DNA of 23,048 nucleotides, from contig VCMS01000477.1 in NCBI GenBank assembly GCA_022539475.1, positions 1 to 23,048 on the forward strand. The letters are read 5' to 3'. This stretch comes from Gracilaria domingensis. Taxonomy: Eukaryota > Rhodophyta > Florideophyceae > Gracilariales > Gracilariaceae. A model generated the notes under the pieces. It was not told the DNA's origin. It worked only from the letters and a program-made list of their open reading frames with translations, and made no database searches. Both the position numbers and the translations under genes were made by a program. Of this stretch, positions 8,982 to 17,920 are shown piece by piece. Numbering within the stretch: the first letter of the stretch is position 1; each line of letters starts with the position of its first letter.

Positions 8982-10162
8982 AACTTAGAGATGGATGAGG
9001 AAGACACGAAATTGCGCACTGCTGCGAAGCGTGCCGCAAAGCACTTTTTTGTCTGGAATGACCTCTTATTCCGCAGGACGAAAGATGGAATTCGTCCGGT
9101 TCCCCCGATTCGTGATCGTGTTCCGTTGATTCGAATGTTCCATGACGAAGTCAGACATTGGAATAAGTAGGACACAAGGAATTTCTTAGTCGATCGCTTA
9201 AGGTGGCCGACAATCCGTGGAGATATTCACAAGTATGTTCAGAGTTGCGTAGGATGTCGGTTGATGGCTCCAGTGATCTCGTATTGAGCCGATCAGAGAG
9301 CTCGGCTGACAAACATCTCTCACAAGTTCGCAATAGACTTTGCTGGACCTCTTCCTACTAGTACTTCCGGAAATAGGTTTCCCCTCATTGAAGAAGAACA
9401 CTTGACTGGTTTGCCTATCGCTATTGCGACCCCAGATTCGACCTCAGAAGTTGTTCTCAATTTCGTGGAGAAAGAAATCATCCTTCCCTTTGCTCCGCCT
9501 CGTATATTCGTGTCTGACAACGCTCCCTCTTTTCCGGCTATTTTGATTCGATTGTGAAGAAGTATGTAATTCAGCTGAAGCCGGTTTTCGCGTATCCTCC
9601 GATGTCGAATGGCCGAGCCGAAAGGATGGTTGGAACGATCAAGCGCGCCATCCCTAAGACTATTGTCGACAAAGGTTCAGAGTCGGACATGGGTTCAGAT
9701 CAAGTCGTTTATCGGTACCGCTGCCGCAAATTGGTTGTTGGATTCCGCCCGTTTTAGTTAATGTATGAAACAGTTCCTCGCATGCACCCTACGGATCCCA
9801 TCCCCCTGATTGAAGATGCCATGCTGTTCGAACGCCGTCTCGAGTTATCGGCCGCCCTTCCCCAGCGTGCTACGTGTGTTGCGATGCAGCCTAGTCGCCA
9901 GGATGACTCGAAGCATGCCCATCGTTTCAATGTTGGAGATGAAGTCCTTTTCGCCGTTAGGAAAGCTCTGAATCGTACGGTGAAGTTACCTCCATTCGTA
10001 TCGAAGTTCTATGGACCGTGAAAGGTGGTCAAAGCGTCTCATCCTCATTACACTCTGGACTCTCGTGGAAACAGCTACACCAGGAAAGCTATTCATGCCC
10101 GCCGTCTCGTGCCGTTTCACCATCGTCCAATGCATCTTAGGACGAATGAGAATTCTCAGTAA
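8982..10162 (+). pseudogene. Integrase with zinc finger, DDE core and GPY/F-like tail, broken
   Basis: Integrase inserts element DNA into the host genome. An HH-CC zinc finger (FHDEVRHWNK, later SCVGC) is interrupted by TAG at 9168-9170. The core has Asp at 9336-9338 (AIDFAGPLP), Asp at 9516-9518 (IFVSDNA) and Glu at 9620-9622 (SNGRAERMV), about 35 codons apart, as in DDE transposases. TGA at 9285-9287 and frameshifts near 9530, 9674 and 9752 break it. The tail from about 9905 has the RFNVGDEVLFAVRK and KFYGP motifs of the GPY/F module, with TGA at 10019-10021 right after GP. The reading ends at TAA 10160-10162. In the second unit two of the frameshifts differ. Confidence 0.85.
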
Positions 10163-10200
10163 TTCCTTTCGAGTCGGTTGCTGCGGCGTACCAACCGTTT

Positions 10201-10210
10201 ATTGGGGGAG
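10201..10210 (+). other. Polypurine tract next to the 3' LTR
   Basis: ATTGGGGGAG lies 38 bases after the pol stop and is followed directly by TGTGTGACG, a typical LTR start beginning with TG. Plus-strand DNA synthesis would be primed here. Confidence 0.6.
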
Positions 10211-10258
10211 TGTGTGACGAAAAAAAGGGATAGGATCAAATAGAAAAATCTTTCTCTT

Positions 10259-10469
10259 TAATTCTGGTTCTGACGGCGGTTATTTAGAACGATTTCTAAT
10301 ACATGGCTTGAACGATAACGAGGTCACGGGGCTCATCCTTGTTCACAAGACGTTGAATTGCATCGGCCGACACGATTAGTCCGTCCTAAAATCCCCCGTC
10401 TTACTGATCAGCAGCCGTGAGGCCGCATAAGAGACATACGGGATCATCGATAATCTGCTTCGGATCCAT
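10259..10469 (-). pseudogene. Antisense CxxC micro-ORF inside the LTR (type B)
   Basis: Homologue of the micro-ORF at 4430-4642. The ATG is at 10469-10467 and CLLC lies at codons 12-15. Stops are TAA at codon 23 (10401-10403) and TAG at codon 28 (10386-10388). The end VQAM-LEIVLN matches the type A end VQAMMLEIALN after a one-base shift at about codon 56. The C-terminus then reads to a TAA at 10259. Gapless alignment through codon 55, with both cysteines kept, supports common descent as a protein-coding gene. The function is unknown. Confidence 0.5.
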
Positions 10470-10633
10470 TACGGACGAAAGACGTGAAACTAGCGCAGAA
10501 GAAATGAGGACAATGGGGATTATGTTTCATGCTTAATACATCAACCACTTCTACATGGAATGGGGTTCACTGTAGGATGCATTGTTGGCGCATATGCAAG
10601 ATATTCTGGCGTGCGATTATGCGTCAGCATGTA

Positions 10634-10703
10634 CACGTGGCTTTACACGGGAGATTACAGCGCGGTTCAATACACGTGGAATGCTCTGGTTCAACTCCAC
10701 GTG
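10634..10703. promoter_or_regulatory. Three CACGTG boxes upstream of the type B LTR promoter
   Basis: CACGTG occurs at 10634-10639, 10673-10678 and 10698-10703. This hexamer is the classical E-box/G-box bound by bHLH and bZIP factors. It would occur by chance about once in 4 kb, so three within 70 bases is notable. They lie 135-205 bases before the damaged TATA site. Confidence 0.45.
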
Positions 10704-10837
10704 TGCTCAATGAGCCAATGGGCACTACCTATGCTTAGGTGCCGCCTACTTTGATACAAATAGAAGTACTACTGCATCTAGTTAGTAACTATAGTGCGTT
10801 ATTGCATTTCTAGTCTCTTCTAGAGGGTTCAGAACTC

Positions 10838-10845
10838 TACAAAAA
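10838..10845 (+). promoter_or_regulatory. Damaged TATA box in the 3' LTR
   Basis: The position matching TATATAAA of the 5' LTR reads TACAAAAA here, within otherwise well conserved sequence. Rightward transcription from this LTR is probably weak or absent. Confidence 0.5.
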
Positions 10846-11611
10846 GGATCTCAGAGCCGCCTCGCGGTGTCTCGAGCCAACAAAACATTGCGTTCATCAA
10901 CTTTATTATTATATCAACCGTACCCATATACCTTGGGCAGCGCAGCTAAGTAACTTATTACTTCGTCTAGGCCTCCGTGCCTTATCAACATCTTTTGTGC
11001 TTGCGCGTTCTGTGCGAGCACTGCTCTACTCAACAGAAAACCCAGTACCGGTCGAAGCGCCCTAGGCATGGACGAGAATCGGGTAGTGTGTACCAAAGGC
11101 GCTTCTGTTGTCAGTAAGCCCCACCGGAGCTTCCGCTCGGATAACGATGTCTGTCGAGAGAACTGGTGCTACACGGACTTTGGCGCTGGAGGGGAAGCTG
11201 TCCGTTCGGTTGTCTTTGAGTGCCGCGTAACGTCTTCTGCAAGAACCCAGCTTGGGGTACTGAGTGAAGACTTATCTTCAGTTAGTAACTCTCCCTTGGG
11301 AAGTCTCGTAAGAAGTCTATACGCTTGTCTCCGGAGGCGCAGAGATAAATTTGACTGCAGAATTCGCGTGCAGTTTGTTGTCGTCCGTTTTTCGATATAT
11401 CTTTCGTTTGGTGGTTATCACGCCACTAGTTCCTCTTTCTCTTTTCTGTGCCGTGAGATCTTCCCCTGGGCATACTAAGTTTATTTACGTGATGGATTCT
11501 CGGCCCACGTTGATCTTTTTGTGTGGCTGGTTGTTCTACCCTGAGTTTCTTTTTGCTACGAGAAGCAAGTGTAAGGGTCTGTAAACACCCGCGTCTTTTG
11601 CCACCAAAATG

Positions 11612-12161
11612 AAGTGCGGAAGCTCTTCAGATCTTGCTGGAGCAGATTGCTGCCAAAATCGTAGCTTCGGTTGTTCCGCCAGCCAAAGCTCTGGTGGCAA
11701 GCAGTCTGTCTTCGACGATCGTCGATTCATCATCTTCCACTTCTTGTGTACAAATTGCTTAGGCTCTGTCATTTATCAATCCTGATGAGAGCTTTACTCA
11801 CAACACCTCCAGCTGCTCTCTTTATCCCTCGAACTCATATGATTCACAATCTCATTTCCAAGTCATCAATACCCACACCTAACCTGACTAAGAAAACAGG
11901 ACTTTTTCCGGCAGCGCTGTACTACAGCAGCCTATTGCAACGCGCTGCCCCTGAACATGAGATCCGAGATTCTCGAGAAACGACTTTGTCAATATTCCCA
12001 AACACTACGGAATCAGAGGTTTGCTTTACATCAGTTGTCAAACGTAGCCACATCGAGCTAGCGACAGCCTTCATGGATCAAAATAACGTTCTCGGAGCAC
12101 CTCTTAACCCACAAAAACCTCAAACATCGTCTCCGGCAAAGCCTTTTCCACCATTCACTCT
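11612..12161 (+). other. Decayed coding-like sequence before the tyrosine recombinase
   Basis: This is the sequence just after the end of the LTR-like leader. An ATG at 11609 opens a 58-codon frame of no recognisable family. Another frame is open from 11671 to 12165 (164 codons, Ser/Thr/Pro-rich) and ends four bases into the recombinase reading. None of the frames shows a known domain. It may be the 5' part of the recombinase-bearing element or unrelated flank. Confidence 0.3.
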
Positions 12162-13061
12162 TTGATTTCGGCATCAATTCTGGAATCTACGCAACAAATG
12201 CACAACCCTGCGCTTCAAAACTTTGTGAAGTTGGCCCAGGACCAACCAAATTGGAACCTTAACCTGGACCAACTCATAGCCCTGTACATACTGGAGCGTT
12301 ACGAGACTGACCCCGGCACAAGACAGATGCAAGAAATGTCGAATCTAATTTGTATGATACTCGTAATCATGCCGCATATGCGATCACGTCTTGGCTTTTC
12401 GCGTAGATGTATTCAGGGATGGAAGTACATTAAGCCTTCCAAATCAGCAGCCCTATTGAACCGAGAAATGACCTTGGCATTCGCGGGGAAGCTAATCGAA
12501 ATGTGCAAACACGAATCGGCAGTTCTTTTTCTCCTTTCATATCGACTGAATCGGTGCTACTCCAATGGAAAGACTTCGCCTTCCCTCTTGATGTCAGGAT
12601 TTCCGCGTTTGGCCCTGATGCAGCCGGAATTAACATTCTTGACGCCTAGACTTCCAGCGAAACAGGGCGGATGCAGTTTGTTCCAATTTTGGACAAAGAA
12701 ATCATTACGTTTCTGCCCAAATGTAAGTCCACACAAGTAGCAAGCCTCCGGTTTGTTCCACATAGCACGTATGCAAAGTACCAACGCGACATCATGGAAG
12801 CCACTCAAAGTTTCGGTTTGTCACGCGCTAAATTCACAACGCACTCCCGCGAGAATCGGAAAAGCTACCGAAGACTACATTTTGGGCATTCCCGCGCAGC
12901 AAATCGCCATAAACGGAAGATGGAGATCTCAAAACTGCCTTCGCGGGTACCTGGATGGTTGGAAGTCTTGGCTGCTAAACATTGCGCTATCCGACGAACA
13001 ACAAACGCAGATCCGCCAAGCATGGGCTTCCATCATGTACAAGATTAGAGAGCAGAGTTGA
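12162..13061 (+). pseudogene. Tyrosine recombinase, frameshifted (DIRS/Crypton-like)
   Basis: Tyrosine recombinases cut and join DNA through a tyrosine. The N-terminal helical part is read in one frame to about 12547. The box I region (SYR, then ESVLLQWKDFAFP) shifts frame there. TAG at 12647-12649 interrupts the next segment. The box II signature THS...RIG is split by one extra base (His 12842, Arg 12852). After that GRWRSQNCLRGYLDGWKSW carries the box III tryptophan and the presumed nucleophile Tyr at 12948-12950. The reading ends in TGA at 13059-13061. The motif order fits the eukaryotic recombinases of DIRS-like retroelements or Cryptons. No RT/RNase H partner of DIRS type is visible nearby. 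It follows the 3' LTR-like module in the same orientation. Confidence 0.7.
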
Positions 13062-13580
13062 ATTCTTCCCTTTCTCCTTCCCCTACTCCTCAAACCTTCG
13101 AACCACAATGGGTCGAAACGCATCCGTATATCAATTTCATCTTTTATCCTGCCACCAAAAGACCACCTTCCGGTTCCGATTTAAAGCCGCTTCTGGCGTT
13201 CACTCGTGGAATTTCTTTCCTCAACCTCTATCGTTCTCGCCCGCCCCAGAATGATGAACCTGTCGAACCAACCAACTTTCCCATCCGGGCGTAATCAAGC
13301 CCGCAGCTCTCCGCAACCTTCCCTCCCGCCACCAGCCATTCCGCAGCCATCACCTGATGTCGACCCCCCTCCCCACGTCGCGGCGTCACTTTGATCCCCA
13401 GCTGGGCCATCCTCTCACAGTTCTCTCCCCCTATTTGGAAACCTGTCATCGAAAAGCCACCTCTTCTTTCTTTCCAAATTCACGCAAGGACAGCTTCTTT
13501 GCTTTACATCACCCAATAAGCACCACCAAACCTTCGCACGTCTTTCGGTCCCTTCCCGACGAAGGAACAACTGATTGCAG
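13058..13580 (+). other. Proline-rich coding-like sequence after the recombinase
   Basis: A frame opens at TTG 13058, overlapping the recombinase stop (TTGA), and runs to a TAA at 13292-13294. It is Pro/Ser-rich. The same frame continues downstream with further stops and plausible protein in between. It could be a second ORF of the recombinase element reached by frameshifting, or decayed unrelated sequence. No family recognised. Confidence 0.25.
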
Positions 13581-13776
13581 ATGGCTAGCCTCCGAGAGCT
13601 AGAAAGATCTAATGGAAGCACCGAACCCCTTAAAAGTATGGAACAGTTATTATCCATGCCACCGCAGGATATTATGAAGCTGGCTAGGAAAAAGCCGAAC
13701 GATCTCATCAACCTCATTAATTCTGCTATAGAGATCTACCAATCCCTCTCACCCAGAATCTTTTCGGCGAACCGCG
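13581..13776 (+). pseudogene. ORF truncated by the tandem-duplication joint
   Basis: The ATG at 13581 follows CTGATTGCAG, which resembles a splice acceptor. It opens a clean frame of about 65 codons, rich in Leu, Ser and charged residues and helical in character (SMEQLLSMPPQDIMKLARKK). At 13777 the sequence changes to antisense reverse transcriptase and the frame ends at 13809-13811. The native continuation would be expected after the second unit, beyond this window. No family is recognised; it may be a host gene or part of the recombinase element. Confidence 0.35.
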
Positions 13777-14122
13777 TGAAATCTCGTTGCGGTGGCGCGT
13801 ACCGGCGTTGAAAACACCGAAACGTTTTGGCGTTCTTCAATAGTGTAATGACCAATGGGGCAACGTCGGCAGAACGATCAGGTCCTATGTTGATGCGAAA
13901 CACGTCCCGAAACTCTTGGAGAAGGCGTCTCAACTCCTATATATATTCCTCGTTCATACCGTTGCTGTTTGCCTCAGAAATCATTCTCGTGAACGCTTGA
14001 TTGACAAAACTATCACTGTCATCACCAATCTCAACAGAGAGAGATTCTGGGAGTTCAATCGGGTCGTCATCTGCGGCGCTCGCATACGACAGGCCTTGGT
14101 ATTTTGCCTTAGCATTCTTGAA
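13777..14122 (-). pseudogene. Reverse transcriptase N-terminal remnant (second unit)
   Basis: Contains the acidic spacer, the TAG at 13937-13939, and the region RRLLQEFRDVF to RRYAPPQRDF, then stops at the joint (13777). No palm motif remains. The sequence left of the joint is unrelated, which marks this as the novel breakpoint. Confidence 0.8.
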
Positions 14123-15424
14123 TTACAACCAGTCGAATTCATCTACGTGTCGATCGTGAACGTGGCTTCCAACTCGCTTGAAATGGTCTTCCAAATTCAA
14201 ACCGATTGAATTCAAGAAGGGTCTGCCAAGTAGAATTTCATCCATTGCTTTATCAATGACGTAAAATTCCACTCCTCTCACGCGCACAGGGATATTGGAT
14301 CCTGGAAGGAATATTGTAATCGCAAGTGTGACAGAGCGAGATGCGTAGATTTCGGCCCTTCCTCCACTGGAGAATGCCCAAGCCAGGGGTATTGGTTTGT
14401 GGAACACTTTCGCAGTGATACTCGGTACGGCGGAGACAAGTTTGTGCAAAATATTGGTGTCCATTGCGCTAAAATCTGCACTAGAGTCGCCAAGTAGAAT
14501 TTTGAAGATAGAATGCTCTAAGGCTACTCTGAGACGACCAGAGCTTGGATCAGGAAAAGCATGTTCCGGAGAGGGACTTTTCTTAATTGTCTTAGCCTTC
14601 TTGGTGTTCTTACTACCGTAGTGGTGGCCAAAAAATTCCTTTTTTCGATCGCTGGCAGTGTTTGGGCAGTATTTCAGGTGATGAATGCCAGAACAATCAG
14701 GATTAAGACAAGGCTGGTCCCACTCTGTTTCCTTGTGTTTCCCGATTCGCTTCTTCTCAATCGCTTCATTGCCAGAGGCCTTCTTGCTTGTCCTATTTGC
14801 CTTTCCGGATTCGTCATGCTTGCGTGAACGGTCTCCGAAACTCCTAGATTGCTTCGGTTGCAATAGAGAGAGAGCGGTCTCCGTGAGCGAGATTTCGAGA
14901 GCTAAGTTTGAAACCTCATCTTTGAACAGTTTGATGTTAGCAAGTTGCTCCTTTCTCCAGCCCCGACGCATCATTTTGATACGTTCCTAGATTACTTCAG
15001 GCGTAAACTTGTTTACCAATCGATCGATGAATTTCTTTGACATATCGACATCCTCAAGAACTTCGGAGGCATTGTTTTGATCTAACCCGGTGATAAAATC
15101 AATTAAAAAGTTCGCGACATCCCCGGCAGGGTCTTCCTTATTTGGTCTGAACGAAACACTGCGTATTGTAGCATCAATTCTCTCAGAAAGATCCTTCGGG
15201 GGTAGACAGCGACGCCCTCTCGAGCCAAGTTTCCACCTTATCTGCAGTAGCTTCTACGACTGTAAAAGCCCATTCACTTTCACCAATTACAGACGAAGAA
15301 TGAAGCGTGGCCGAATCCATGCAGTTCTTTATAGACGGTACTGAGAGTTTAGAGTGTTCATCGCGGTCTTAGTTAACGTCTTCGACCTTCCGCGATAGGC
15401 TGCGTAGGCCATCTCAAACTGAAT
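14123..15424 (-). pseudogene. gag-pro: Gag-protease of the minus-strand element (second unit), fused frame
   Basis: From 14974 to 14123 the C-terminal Gag and the protease read as one open frame of 283 codons, which is the likely ancestral Gag-Pro arrangement. The variant zinc knuckle (C-x4-C-x4-H-x3-C) lies at 14666-14710. The protease active site again reads Asp-Ser-Ser (14480-14488), where Asp-Ser/Thr-Gly is expected, so the lesion predates duplication. Motif ILLGRPFL supports the retropepsin call. The upstream TAG (14987-14989) and the frameshift near the run of C (about 15201) are shared with the first unit, as is TAA 14123-14125. Confidence 0.8.
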
Positions 15425-16067
15425 TAAAGACGGTTGGTCAACTTTCTTCAGAAGCAGTGGTTAGATAACAGAGACAACGCCATAGTTGGAAGAAGTCATA
15501 TTGAAACAGGCTGTGACGCTGCAGTCACTATATTATTTCCAAAAACCAAAGCGCTTTGTTGATTAATGTTACTGCTACACACAGGCCTGAAGCGATCGGC
15601 TGCAGGTGGAGCCAGAGCTACGGCGCGTCAGGGTATTGGTAATTGCTATCTGTGCTCCGGCGAGCTGAGCCGTACTCTCTGGGCAAACCATTCGCACAAA
15701 TGAGTACATCACCCAAATATCAGCCTCGAGTAGTCTAGAAAGTAAAGGACAGCACTTCGTGACATTGAATGATCATCCCGGCCTACGTAGGGGAATTTGA
15801 ATTGACAAGAAAGGACAAAAAGACAACAGTAACTTAGTTTGGATAGATTGATCATAATCGGTCTCATTCGCAACGGTCTCTGGCAGCTGCTTCGGTATTT
15901 TCTGATGCTGTAAACCTGCCAAACCAGCATCTCGGCTAAGCCAATCTATTGCAGGGGCTTAATCTAAGAACAGCATTAATAATGTATATAAGGACACGGA
16001 CCACTCTTGTTCTCGTGCTAAGGACGGCTCACAGATAGATGCCGCTCAAAATTCTCCACGCCCACAC
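15425..16067. other. Region with no recognised gene (second unit)
   Basis: Copy of 2316-2958. No supported gene or LTR boundary was found. TATATAAG is at 15985-15992 on the plus strand. Confidence 0.4.
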
Positions 16068-17105
16068 TTACATCTTCGTGGTCATTTTCATGAAACTAGG
16101 GCTATCCTCCCCAATCGGTATCGAGTTTTTGCCTGTATCGTCCCAAGTCGCCACTGTCGTAGATTCCTGCATGAAACGGCTTGTTGTTACTCTATCGTAG
16201 ACGCCATTAACATGTGTGTAAAATTTCGAGACATTGTCAAGAAAGTACTTCATCTGCGCCGTGTACGGCAACTGGCTTAGATTCTCTTCGTACTAGTGCA
16301 CCGTGATACTAGTTTTTTCCAGTGCCAGAGCAATGAGAGGAATGGAGGCCTCTTACCCTTCCGTCGTACTCCAACTCTTCCCATAAGTACCGGAATCAGA
16401 AATCTCCCATTTCGTCTCTACCTCAACATCCGCCACCTCGGGAATCCCAACCTCCACCTTATATGATTGACCAAATGTGACTCCAGCTATAATGCTCCAA
16501 CTACCTCCAGTCTGGTTCGATTTCGTCACCTTCTGGGCCCCTTTATCGCTCTCCGTATCCGATGGGTTTGCCAATGTCACATCAAGTGCGATCTTCTTTT
16601 GCGGAGGAAGCAAATTCTCACCTCTCATGTCATAGACGACGCTAGTCATGTCGGTGCCAATAACATTGCGCAGCATCAATATTCATAAGTTGTCAATTTC
16701 CCAATCTGCCCTTCCGAATGCTCCCAGAATGATACCAGAGCCGACTTCCATTTTGTACTCCGTCCTGAGACCCCAATCGTACATCTGTGGGAAGTAATCT
16801 TGACCTTCGTTGGTCGCGATGTGGAAGGCATCGCAGCGGGTTCCAGCCCCGTTCCCGTAGATTGAAAGGAAATTAACATATTCACCACCTGCATCGTCCA
16901 TGATGAGGGTGCCCTGGTATCGTTATTTTTTCTTGCCGATCACTGCTACAGATCCATTGGAGAACGAGAGCTGAATACCGTGCAACTGCCATCCTTCTGC
17001 CCAAGCTTCGATCTTGGTAACCACTTGACTGTGCGAGATCCGCTCTTGTCTAAAACCGGAGCCTCCGTGTCCTCCAATTCGGTACCACTGCTGGATGACG
17101 GACAT
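16068..17105 (-). pseudogene. Jacalin-lectin plus aerolysin-like protein, second copy, same breaks
   Basis: Same arrangement as 2959-3996: jacalin-like domain first, aerolysin-like domain second. The ATG is at 17103-17105, stops at 16923-16925 (TAA) and 16683-16685 (TGA), and the probable intron at 16293-16356. I saw no difference from the first copy, so both stops existed before the duplication or the two copies are one locus assembled twice. Confidence 0.75.
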
Positions 17106-17481
17106 GATGGTTATGTGATTGAATGGTTCTGTCAATTAAACAATGCTGAGCGTCGGTGAGGGCGTACTGGACCGGGCTTTTCGCGAGTAGATGATGCATG
17201 CACGCAATCAGACGCTTCAATAAGCAATCCTCGCTAGAACCGCCGCCTGAACGACTCCGTGCAGGTGGACTAGGACATTAGTCACTGAAGCAGGAAAATG
17301 ATGGACCGGCCGTCCGTTTGGGTATCAGAGTCGGAAAGTTCATTGCCCCAGAAGTGCTGCTTCAGCCAGCGCGCCAATGAAACAACATCGTAGCGATAAC
17401 GAGGTACTATATCTCGTCTGGTATGCGTTCTAAAAGTCTGAGTAAAACTTTAAGACCAGTGTCTCTAACTAAAGTAGAATC
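17106..17481. other. Upstream flank of the lectin/pore-forming pseudogene (second unit)
   Basis: Copy of 3997-4372. No gene or clear promoter element recognised. Confidence 0.4.
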
Positions 17482-17538
17482 TGTAAAAGAGGAATTCGAG
17501 AAGAAAAGAGAAATGCCACCGACAGGAGGTCTTTGTCT

Positions 17539-17751
17539 TTACTTACGACGGGCTCGGCTCTTATTTAGAGCGATTTCGAGCATCATCGCTTGAACTTGCG
17601 TAATCGCGACCTCATGATACTTTCCAAGAATTTCGTTGAATGTATCAACACAGACTTCTAGGCTGTCTCAAAAGCCGTCGTCGTAGTAATCATCGTTGGT
17701 TTTCTGGCAAGCTGGACACGACGGCCTTTCGACGAAGGAGTGACGATCCAT
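17539..17751 (-). pseudogene. Antisense CxxC micro-ORF (type A, second unit)
   Basis: Same sequence as 4430-4642, with CPAC at codons 12-15 and TGA at codon 28 (17668-17670). It adds no independent evidence because it lies in the duplicated unit. Confidence 0.5.
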
Positions 17752-17920
17752 CTTGAAGAAGAAGAGGAAGAGGCAGCAGGCGAGCTGCTGGAAAGAAGAC
17801 CGGGCTGCGTACTTCGCTACTTATCCCGCGAAATATGTGGGAAGAGAGAGTCTCGCAAGTCTGAATTGTTATTGCATCTGCTTTATATCCTACGCTACAT
17901 AATGTGGGTGCAATGCACTG

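Larger units (their letters stand above)
4373..11611 (+). mobile_element. Ty3/gypsy retrotransposon lacking reverse transcriptase, with LTRs
   Basis: The order is LTR, Gag with two CCHC-type knuckles, protease, acidic linker, RNase H, integrase with zinc finger and DDE core, GPY/F-like tail, polypurine tract (10201-10210), LTR. Integrase after RNase H is the Ty3/gypsy order. I found none of the RT palm motifs between protease and RNase H, a gap covered by acidic Ser/Asp/Glu-rich sequence. Several nonsense codons and frameshifts make it inactive. The LTR pair is not uniform: about 850 bases are very similar and the upstream parts are diverged. The two ends may therefore come from different insertions or from recombination. 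The LTR 3' boundary and primer-binding site were not identified. Confidence 0.8.
10211..11611 (+). repeat. Proposed 3' LTR of the plus-strand Ty3/gypsy element (type B)
   Basis: It begins with TGTGTGACG directly after the polypurine tract and spans about 1.4 kb, the same length as the proposed 5' LTR. It contains the type B antisense micro-ORF, three CACGTG sites, a damaged TATA box at 10838-10845, and the leader module 10762-11611 that matches 4937-5785. The upstream part does not match the 5' LTR except for the micro-ORF. Two LTRs of one insertion start identical, so this mismatch is unexpected. The 3' boundary is uncertain. Confidence 0.55.
670..13776. repeat. First unit of a 13.1 kb direct tandem duplication
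   Basis: Positions 670 onward reappear at 13777 onward with near-perfect identity. The offset is 13107, becoming 13109 after two single-base differences near 1333 and 1341, and 13112 after a 3-base difference at 7628. The unit holds a minus-strand Ty3/gypsy fragment, a lectin/pore-forming pseudogene, a plus-strand Ty3/gypsy element, a tyrosine recombinase relic and an ORF cut at the joint. The left edge (670) lies inside continuous reverse-transcriptase coding sequence, so it is the native edge. The right edge (13776) abuts an internal point of that same gene, so it is the new joint. Tandem duplication explains this most simply. Misassembly of a repeat or of two haplotypes is the alternative. 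Confidence 0.85.
13777..15424 (-). mobile_element. Second copy of the minus-strand Ty3/gypsy fragment, cut at the joint
   Basis: Repeats 670-2315. The reverse transcriptase is reduced to its N-terminal part because the duplication joint falls inside it. Gag and protease are better preserved than in the first unit because two bases missing there are present here. Confidence 0.85.

Noticed and set aside
9755..9757. TAG before LMYE in integrase taken as a Gln-to-stop change
   Set aside because: Frames on the two sides differ by one base (SARF in one, LMYE in the other), so it is explained by loss of one base and is not a nonsense substitution.
10529..10754. Two overlapping ORFs in the upstream part of the 3' LTR
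   Set aside because: Short, no known features, and they cover the CACGTG cluster in a region not conserved with the other LTR.
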